Shown: piece after piece, positions 5,328 to 10,424 of the stretch
How the letters are laid out: each line of letters begins with the position of its first letter
Numbering within the stretch: the stretch's first letter is position 1
From: Erysipelotrichaceae bacterium
GTDB taxonomy: Bacteria; Bacillota_I; Bacilli_A; Erysipelotrichales; Coprobacillaceae
Length of the DNA: 10,424 nt
Direction: 5' to 3'
Assembly: GCA_021202205.1 (NCBI GenBank)
Contig: JAJQDJ010000311.1
Span: 1-10,424 of the forward strand
The notes under the pieces: generated by a model
Told to the model about the DNA's origin: nothing
Database searches by the model: none
Seen by the model: only the letters and a program-made list of their open reading frames with translations
Position numbers and translations under genes: made by a program

Positions 5328-7485
5328 GGGAATCGTCCTTTCTTATAGCATAAGTAGGATGCATGAGACCTGTAGGTTCATAATAGCTATCTTGAATATA
5401 TTTAAAGCCTAAGTTTGATATAAGAGCTTTAGAGGCCATATTATCTGGATGATGTCCAGCTATAATCTTTGTAGCATTTAAAGATGTAAAAGCATAATGG
5501 ATGACTTGTTTGGCTGCTTCTGCAGCAAAGCCCTGATGTCTGCACTCTTTCTTTATATGGAAACCTATTTCATAAACATTTAATTCATTAGTGGGTCTTA
5601 AACCACAACAACCTACAAAACTATGATCTATAAGTGAGAATAATGGATAATATTGAATATGATATTGCTTATAATTGTTGATTTCATTATTAAGTCTGTG
5701 TTCTATTTGATTATTTGTAAAAACACCGTTTGCACTAATAAATTGTGATACATCTCTTTGCCCATATAAAGATATCATTAATTCTATATCATTATCACTC
5801 CATAATGAGAAACCTAATCTAGAACTATTCATAAAGTAATCATGAGTCTTTATTCCTTTAAGCATGACAAATTGATAAGGTTGTAACTGTTTTAATGTAT
5901 ATGTGTCATAGTTATTAAGAAATATAGTGCCTGATATATAAGGTATTTTCATGACTTCATCCGCAAAGTTGCATAAACAAATAATTATTTGATCTTTATA
6001 AATACGTTGATAAGCAATAACGTTATCATTGATGTTTTCAATAGCTTTAAAATCACCATAAACAAGCGTATTTTCTTTTTTGCGTATATTGATCATTTCT
6101 TTATAAAAACTATATATCGAATGTGAATCATGAATTTGGTTTTCTACATTGATGGTGCTCTGATTGCCACACATCTTAAGCCAAGGCTCATGCTGACTAA
6201 AGCCTCCATATTTTGAATCATCCCATTGCATTGGCACACGAGAATTATCACGACTTCTTTGATTTAAAAATTTCATCGCTTCTGCATGGCTAAAACCTTC
6301 TTCTATGGCACGATGATATTGATTATGTGAACTAATATCATCAAAATCATCCAAGCTATCTCTAACAAAATTTTCCATGCCAATTTCTTCACCCTGATAG
6401 ATAAAAGGTGTTCCTCTTAGATTAAAAAACATTCCAGCTAACATAGTATTAGAATGGTAATGGTGATTTTCTTTAGGTATAAACTTATCAATGGCACGAG
6501 GCTGATCATGATTTTCTAAAAATGATGCAATCCATCCTAGCTTTTGCACTTCTTGTTGACTAGTGAATAATAGTTCTCTAAAATCTTTGACAGTCCAATC
6601 CTGTCTTCTAAACCATTCTTCATCTTCATTAATATCAAAATTACAATAATTAAAATCAAACATCATTGAAAAGCATCCATCTTCTCCAATAAATATGCCC
6701 AAATCAGAATACTTAACACCAACTGTTTCAGCAACACTCATACAATTATGCTTTTCAAAGGTTTCTTCTCTTAGTTCTTTAAAAAACACCTCAATACCAC
6801 TTTGGTTTCTTGTATAAGGGAAACATGCACTCAAACCATCTTGACCATCAACTATTCCATTTTGATAACTTTGATCTTTTTTAATAAAATTAATGGCATC
6901 AACTCTAAATCCAGCAATACCTTTATCTAACCACCAATTGATCATCTTATATAATTCTTTTCGTAATTCTTCATTTTCCCAGTTTAAATCAGGTTGTTTC
7001 TTAGAAAATGAATGGAAATAATATTCATCCCTATCTTTTACTTTTTCCCAAACCGAACCACCAAAGACACTACGCCAATTATTAGGTCTTTCTTTACCTT
7101 GTTTAAATATATAATAATCATGTTTAGGACTATGAGGATTATTCATTGCTTCTTTAAACCATTCATGTTCTTCAGATGTATGATTGATAACCAAATCCAT
7201 GATAATCTTCATATTTCTTTTTTTAGCTTCACTAATAAGTTCATCAACATCATTCATTGTTCCAAATTCAGGATTAATATCATAATAATCAGATATATCA
7301 TAACCATTATCATCCATTGGTGATTTATATATTGGACATATCCAAAGCATAGTTATTCCTAAATCACTTAAATAATCTAATTTTTGAATAATTCCTTGAA
7401 TATCACCAATACCATCATTATTACTATCATAGAAACTTCTAGGATATATTTGATATACTATCTCTTTTTTCCACCAATCTTTCAT
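5320..7485 (-). CDS. GH13 alpha-glucosidase (oligo-1,6-glucosidase type) fused to a GNAT acetyltransferase
   Basis: A 721-aa cytosolic protein. Residues 1-548 form a full-length GH13 enzyme of the oligo-1,6-glucosidase/alpha-glucosidase group: calcium loop DSNNDGIGD (20-28), region I DLVINH (97-102), QPDLN (164-168, typical of the oligo-1,6-glucosidase group), region II GFRVDAINF with nucleophile D196, region III with acid/base E253 (AETVGV), and region IV FLENHDQPR with D327. The residue after the nucleophile is alanine, where alpha-1,6 enzymes usually have valine and maltases threonine, so linkage preference is open. Residues about 552-721 are a complete RimJ-like GNAT domain, with RHQGFA (649-654) fitting the acetyl-CoA loop Q/RxxGxA and NMASKALISNLGFKY (682-696). 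The domains read through in one frame. AAAGGAG (7492-7498) overlaps the stop codon of the upstream gene and fixes the start. Confidence 0.9.
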   Translation of the reverse strand: MKDWWKKEIVYQIYPRSFYDSNNDGIGDIQGIIQKLDYLSDLGITMLWICPIYKSPMDDNGYDISDYYDINPEFGTMNDVDELISEAKKRNMKIIMDLVINHTSEEHEWFKEAMNNPHSPKHDYYIFKQGKERPNNWRSVFGGSVWEKVKDRDEYYFHSFSKKQPDLNWENEELRKELYKMINWWLDKGIAGFRVDAINFIKKDQSYQNGIVDGQDGLSACFPYTRNQSGIEVFFKELREETFEKHNCMSVAETVGVKYSDLGIFIGEDGCFSMMFDFNYCNFDINEDEEWFRRQDWTVKDFRELLFTSQQEVQKLGWIASFLENHDQPRAIDKFIPKENHHYHSNTMLAGMFFNLRGTPFIYQGEEIGMENFVRDSLDDFDDISSHNQYHRAIEEGFSHAEAMKFLNQRSRDNSRVPMQWDDSKYGGFSQHEPWLKMCGNQSTINVENQIHDSHSIYSFYKEMINIRKKENTLVYGDFKAIENINDNVIAYQRIYKDQIIICLCNFADEVMKIPYISGTIFLNNYDTYTLKQLQPYQFVMLKGIKTHDYFMNSSRLGFSLWSDNDIELMISLYGQRDVSQFISANGVFTNNQIEHRLNNEINNYKQYHIQYYPLFSLIDHSFVGCCGLRPTNELNVYEIGFHIKKECRHQGFAAEAAKQVIHYAFTSLNATKIIAGHHPDNMASKALISNLGFKYIQDSYYEPTGLMHPTYAIRKDDSHA

Positions 7486-7496
7486 ATTACTCTCCT

Positions 7497-8129
7497 TTAT
7501 ATTTTATATATTGATTTATCAGCATCATGAAATGTTGCATAAAATCTTTTCATCATTTCTTTGAATTGATAGTTACGATTATGACATCGTTTAATATAAT
7601 GTTTCATGTATTCATTCATATCGATATCTGGAATAAGAACACTTAATTCATGAATATCATGTATGTTCGCGTAATTTGTCAGAATAATCAAATGATGTGT
7701 AAATGTATCCTGAAATTCTTTTTTAGGACAGTTTTCTAAGTTAATAAAATTTTGCTTAATGTAATATATATCCATAGAATCATAAATATTGTAATGTTTT
7801 TCTATAATTTTTTTAATATAGGTAAACAATGAATCAGAGTTAAAAGGAAGATGGGGTTGATCATCTATATTTATCCATTTTCTTTCGTCTTTTTGATAAT
7901 AATAATCCCAAAGAGTTTGAACATCCTGCACCATTTCATATAACGATAAAACCTCATCTTCACTAAAATTAATACTACGTTTTTTCAAATCATTACAATA
8001 CTGTTCGATTGATGTTACTTCTTCGTATTTTTTATGTTTATTATAATAACTATTTTCATTTTGTAAGTTTTTAAGTAATTCATTGGTTGTTTCAATACCA
8101 AATAATTCATAAAGTTGTTTTTTGTCCAT
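7497..8129 (-). CDS. Hypothetical protein, first gene of the minus-strand run
   Basis: A 210-aa protein that I do not recognise. It is soluble, without signal peptide or transmembrane helix, mostly helical by composition, and rich in Tyr, Lys, Asn, Asp and Ile. Visible points are an acidic/aromatic stretch (VQDVQTLWDYYYQKDERKW, 67-85), a central amphipathic helix (SLFTYIKKIIEKHYNIY, 100-116), and a His/Cys-bearing C-terminal third (HH at 145-146, RCHNR at 181-185). The few cysteines (45, 134, 182) are not arranged as a zinc site. Coding status is supported by the GAGGAG site 6-8 nt before the ATG, a promoter just upstream, and its 11-nt spacing from the GH13-GNAT gene. Position suggests co-expression with sugar and rRNA-modification genes but says nothing firm about function. 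Confidence 0.72.
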   Translation of the reverse strand: MDKKQLYELFGIETTNELLKNLQNENSYYNKHKKYEEVTSIEQYCNDLKKRSINFSEDEVLSLYEMVQDVQTLWDYYYQKDERKWINIDDQPHLPFNSDSLFTYIKKIIEKHYNIYDSMDIYYIKQNFINLENCPKKEFQDTFTHHLIILTNYANIHDIHELSVLIPDIDMNEYMKHYIKRCHNRNYQFKEMMKRFYATFHDADKSIYKI

Positions 8130-8133
8130 AATG

Positions 8134-8178
8134 TTCTCCTCATGGATGAATTATATCATAATTCATCCATGAGGAGAA
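8134..8178. repeat. 45-bp perfect palindrome (21-bp arms, 3-nt centre)
   Basis: Positions 8134-8154 and 8158-8178 are exact reverse complements over 21 bp, separated by ATC. Each arm begins TTCTCCTCATGG and ends GAATTAT, read towards the centre. The left arm carries the Shine-Dalgarno of the minus-strand gene starting at 8129, and the centre carries its extended -10. No T-tract follows on either strand, so it is not an intrinsic terminator. It could be an operator or a cruciform-forming element, or the product of an inverted-duplication mutation. Confidence 0.9.
8150..8178 (-). promoter_or_regulatory. Promoter of the four-gene minus-strand operon
   Basis: On the minus strand TGATATAAT (8158-8150) is a perfect extended -10. 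At 17-nt spacing the -35 position reads TTCTCC (8178-8173), a poor match, as is common for extended -10 promoters. Transcription would start near 8143, leaving a leader of only about 14 nt with GAGGAG close to its 5' end. The whole promoter lies inside the 45-bp palindrome. Confidence 0.65.
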
Positions 8179-8224
8179 GGGACATGAAATCATTATTTTA
8201 AATATTTATTTTTAAGGAATTCCT

Positions 8225-8233
8225 TGTTATAAT
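8225..8233 (+). promoter_or_regulatory. Promoter of the Sel1/TrmH gene trio
   Basis: TGTTATAAT is a perfect extended -10 on the plus strand. The -35 position (TTTATT, 8205-8210, 17-nt spacing) is weak. Transcription would start near 8240, directly before the AAGGAG at 8241-8246, giving a very short leader like that of the divergent operon. A 12-bp perfect palindrome, AAGGAATTCCTT (8214-8225), abuts the extended -10 and could be an operator. Confidence 0.65.
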
Positions 8234-8255
8234 GTTAGTCAAGGAGTTGAAAGAT

Positions 8256-8528
8256 ATGGGTTTATTTTCTAAAAAGAAACAAAAAGTTGATTATGATGCG
8301 ATGTTTAAAGAACAATATAAGTCAGTAAATCAATTGTTACAACAAGCTAATAATGAAATGGATTATATTATTAAAGAATCTATATTAACGTTAGTTGTAG
8401 AAAAGTATAATGAACTTATAGAATTGATTGATCAGGGTGCAGATTTTGACAAAAATCATTTTATAGCTTTAAAGAATGATGCAAAAAAACAATTAGAAGA
8501 TATTCAAGCTATTAATAAGGGATTATAA
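8256..8528 (+). CDS. Small charged helical hypothetical protein
   Basis: A 90-aa protein that I do not recognise. It begins with the basic MGLFSKKKQK and continues as predicted helices with heptad-like hydrophobic spacing (KSVNQLLQQANNEMDYIIKE, ILTLVVEKYNELIELI, FIALKNDAKKQLEDIQAI). A helical hairpin or short coiled coil is likely, with no membrane segment. The start is ATG at 8256 because AAGGAG lies 9 nt upstream. An earlier in-frame ATG at 8232 overlaps the -10 box and is rejected. Its stop codon shares a base with the next start (TAATG), so it is probably coupled to, and may be a partner of, the Sel1-repeat protein. Confidence 0.75.
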   Translation: MGLFSKKKQKVDYDAMFKEQYKSVNQLLQQANNEMDYIIKESILTLVVEKYNELIELIDQGADFDKNHFIALKNDAKKQLEDIQAINKGL

Positions 8529-9661
8529 TGGCTATTTTAGATATAGATATAGTAAAAGCGGTCATGAATGTTATGGATGAATATGGTGATGGTATTCGTT
8601 ATGATTATGATCGCTTTGAGGAAGCTTTAAATGATGAGGCACCACAACTCATGGGCGAATGTTATTTGGTTGTTTTGGGAATGAAGAGTGGTATCTTTGA
8701 TGTGATGATATTTGATGAAAATATCAGTATTAAGGGATATAAAGAATTTATGACAAAGCATTTGTCGCTTAGTGAACAGGAAGCAGTTTTTTTGGTAGCT
8801 GTATTGCAGAGATTACTTGGTCAAATGGGTTATTATTTTACTGTTTCTAATATGGATGAACTGGTTGAACAAAGTTTTAAGCAAGGTGATTTGGAACATT
8901 TGGCTATGGTAGCAAAATGTTATTATGATGGTTTTGGCATTGAACAGGATTATGAGAAGGCTTTTCAAATATATTCTTATTTATATGGATTAGGCTATCA
9001 AGATTGTGCTTATTATTTGGGTGATATGTATGAACATGGTTATGGTGTTGAAGTTGATAAAGATAAAGCTATTATGTTCTACGAATCTCATGAAGATGAT
9101 CAAACATGTTTAAAACTAGGAATGATGCATCTTTTTGGCTTGACTGATAAAAAAGATTTGGATATTGCTTTGGAGTATTTTCAAAAGAGTCATGTAGCTG
9201 AAGCTTATTTTTATAGTGGTTGCATATTGGAATATCATAGGCGTTATTCTTCTGCTTTTCAAGCATTTTATCAAGGTGCTAGAATGTATGATAGACATTG
9301 TTTATATAAGGCAGCGACGTATTTAAAAACAGGGTTAGGTGTAGAAAAAGATAAAAGACTAGCTCAACAATATTTTGAATATGGTTATTATTTATATGAT
9401 GGTGATTGTACTTATGAATTGGCATTGTTGCAATTAGAACATGGCATATATGAAAAAGAAAAACAAATAGGCATCCATTATTTAAAACAAGCTGTGGATA
9501 TGCACAGTCAAATAGCTTGCATTACTTTAGCTCAGTTTTATTACTTTGGGCAGTTTGTTAAATCAGACAAGCAAAAGGGTGATTATTATTTAAAAAAAGC
9601 TTATGAAATAGAAAGTGAAAATCAAAGGATCCTAAAGGAGTATGCGCATGAAGATTTATAA
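8528..9661 (+). CDS. Sel1-repeat (TPR-like) protein
   Basis: A 377-aa soluble protein. Residues 1-115 form an unrecognised mostly helical region (MDEYGDGIRYDYDRFEEAL at 16-34, then LSEQEAVFLVAVLQRLLGQM at 81-100). From about 121 to 360 there are roughly seven Sel1-like repeats of about 35 residues. The clearest are LAMVAKCYYDGFGIEQDYEK (125-144), CAYYLGDMYEHGYGVEVDKD (160-179), CLYKAATYLKTGLGVEKDK (258-276) and CITLAQFYYFGQFVKSDKQK (331-350). Those at about 192-250 and 293-326 are more degenerate. Such superhelical arrays bind proteins or peptides, and no catalytic site is seen. The start ATG overlaps the previous stop by one base, with AAGGGA 5 nt upstream. The end overlaps the following methyltransferase gene by 14 nt. 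The partner is unknown. Confidence 0.88.
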   Translation: MAILDIDIVKAVMNVMDEYGDGIRYDYDRFEEALNDEAPQLMGECYLVVLGMKSGIFDVMIFDENISIKGYKEFMTKHLSLSEQEAVFLVAVLQRLLGQMGYYFTVSNMDELVEQSFKQGDLEHLAMVAKCYYDGFGIEQDYEKAFQIYSYLYGLGYQDCAYYLGDMYEHGYGVEVDKDKAIMFYESHEDDQTCLKLGMMHLFGLTDKKDLDIALEYFQKSHVAEAYFYSGCILEYHRRYSSAFQAFYQGARMYDRHCLYKAATYLKTGLGVEKDKRLAQQYFEYGYYLYDGDCTYELALLQLEHGIYEKEKQIGIHYLKQAVDMHSQIACITLAQFYYFGQFVKSDKQKGDYYLKKAYEIESENQRILKEYAHEDL

Positions 9662-10400
9662 AAAGGGAGAAAAGCAATCTTATACGTTGGGGGTTTTTCC
9701 AACAATAGAATTGTTAGAAAATCAACCAAATCATGTTAAAAGAGTGGTTGTACATTCTAGTATTGAAAAAAATAGTGGTTATCCTAAGATTCAACAATTA
9801 TGTAAAATTCACCACATTCCTACAGATATTCATGATAAAACAATTGATAAGTTATCGCCTAAACATAATTGTTATGCGATAGGAGTATTTGAGACTTATG
9901 AAAATACATTGTGTGAAGGTAATCATATAGTTTTAGTGAATCCTATGGACAAAGGTAATATGGGAACGATTATGCGTACGATGTTAGAATTTGATTATTG
10001 TGATTTAGCGATTATAAGACCAGCTGTGGATATTTTTGATCCTAAGGTGATACGAGCTTCAATGGGAGCAATATTTCATTTGAATATTCAATATTATGAT
10101 GATTTTGAATCTTATTATCAATTATATAAACAACATGAAATATATCCACTTATGTTAAAAGGAGCAACCAATATTCATCAAGTAGAAACAAATAAGATAC
10201 ATACATTAATATTTGGTAATGAGAGCAGTGGCTTAGAAGATAGCTATTTAAACTATGGTCAAAGTGTCTTTATACCTCATAGTGAACAAATAGATTCATT
10301 GAATTTATCAATGGCGTTAGGCTTAACGTTATTTCATTTTTCAAAAAATGAGTTTAAAGAAAGGAAGGTGGTAGAGTCAAAAGTTTATGAAAAACTATGA
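9648..10400 (+). CDS. TrmH/SpoU-family (SPOUT) RNA methyltransferase
   Basis: A 250-aa protein with all three motifs of the knotted SpoU methyltransferases: motif 1 NPMDKGNMGTIMRT (98-111) with the conserved arginine R110, motif 2 LIFGNESSGL (187-196), and motif 3 FIPHSEQIDSLNLSMALG (208-225). It should transfer a methyl group from SAM to the 2'-O-ribose of an rRNA or tRNA nucleotide. The N-terminal 85 residues match the place of the substrate-binding domain but are not closely recognised, so the target RNA is undetermined. ATG at 9648 is chosen because AAGGAG (9635-9640) lies 7 nt before it. The ATG at 9642 is only 1 nt away from that site. It overlaps the Sel1-repeat gene by 14 nt and is the last complete gene. 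Only 24 nt follow in the window, with no terminator visible. Confidence 0.9.
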   Translation: MKIYKKGEKQSYTLGVFPTIELLENQPNHVKRVVVHSSIEKNSGYPKIQQLCKIHHIPTDIHDKTIDKLSPKHNCYAIGVFETYENTLCEGNHIVLVNPMDKGNMGTIMRTMLEFDYCDLAIIRPAVDIFDPKVIRASMGAIFHLNIQYYDDFESYYQLYKQHEIYPLMLKGATNIHQVETNKIHTLIFGNESSGLEDSYLNYGQSVFIPHSEQIDSLNLSMALGLTLFHFSKNEFKERKVVESKVYEKL

Positions 10401-10424
10401 AAAATTAAAATATGTGCTATAGGC

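Noticed and set aside
7012..7323. 103-aa plus-strand frame
   Set aside because: It is antisense to the GH13 catalytic domain, with low-complexity Ile/Phe-rich translation and no Shine-Dalgarno.
8134..8178. Palindrome as an intrinsic terminator
   Set aside because: No T-tract follows on either strand and it lies between divergent, not convergent, genes.
8184..8201. Plus-strand mini-ORF MKSLF after the palindrome, with a GAGGAG upstream
   Set aside because: It is only five codons, has no convincing plus-strand promoter ahead of it, and its SD is just the mirror image of the minus-strand one. It could be a leader peptide but cannot be supported.
8232..8255. Earlier in-frame ATG for the 90-aa protein
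   Set aside because: It overlaps the TATAAT box. AAGGAG at 8241-8246 serves ATG 8256.
9072..9298. Two minus-strand frames of 60-64 aa
   Set aside because: They are antisense to the Sel1 repeats and have no recognisable protein features.
9642..9647. ATG two codons before the chosen methyltransferase start
   Set aside because: It is only 1 nt from the Shine-Dalgarno site. ATG 9648 has 7-nt spacing.

Overview
The window is low-GC DNA with short intergenic gaps, strong AAAGGAG-type ribosome binding sites and extended -10 (TGnTATAAT-like) promoters. This fits a low-GC Firmicute. The gene content (RodA-type SEDS protein, PTS-derived domains, oligo-1,6-glucosidase-type GH13 enzyme, RlmA, RluA and TrmH-family RNA modification enzymes) and the Tyr/Lys/Asn/Ile-rich proteins suggest a gut Erysipelotrichia-like bacterium. 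That placement is inferred from style and was not tested. I see no tRNA, rRNA, insertion sequence, CRISPR array or phage gene.

Layout, left to right. (1) 11-1247, minus: a protein joining an unrecognised N-terminal region, a lactose/cellobiose-type PTS EIIB domain and a C-terminally short ROK-like domain, closed by a clear intrinsic terminator. (2) 1402-2610, minus: a RodA/FtsW-family peptidoglycan glycosyltransferase. (3) 2611-2690: a divergent promoter region centred on a 16-bp perfect palindrome. (4) 2691-3645, plus: a membrane-anchored glucose-type EIIB-like protein that has lost its phosphorylatable cysteine, then a cytosolic C39/papain-like protein. A hairpin terminator sits on the stop codon of the first, and another terminator for the pair lies inside the 3' end of the convergent rluA-type gene. 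(5) 3635-8129, minus: a tight four-gene run transcribed from about 8150. In order of transcription it holds an unrecognised 210-aa protein, a GH13 alpha-glucosidase fused to a GNAT acetyltransferase, RlmA, and an RluA-family pseudouridine synthase. The last three junctions are 11 nt apart, overlapping by 8 nt and overlapping by 11 nt. (6) 8130-8255: a second divergent promoter region, with a 45-bp perfect palindrome over the minus-strand promoter and Shine-Dalgarno (SD) site and a 12-bp palindrome beside the plus-strand -10. (7) 8256-10400, plus: a coupled trio of a small charged helical protein, a Sel1-repeat protein and a TrmH/SpoU-family RNA methyltransferase.

How they may work together: most of the annotated functions are housekeeping (cell wall elongation, rRNA/tRNA modification) with some sugar metabolism. 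Nothing here is a recognisable defence or mobile system. The unusual content is architectural: two uncommon domain fusions (EIIB-ROK and GH13-GNAT), a PTS domain that appears converted to a non-phosphorylated membrane protein divergent from rodA, and a long perfect palindrome built over a promoter. These are the best leads for undescribed biology.
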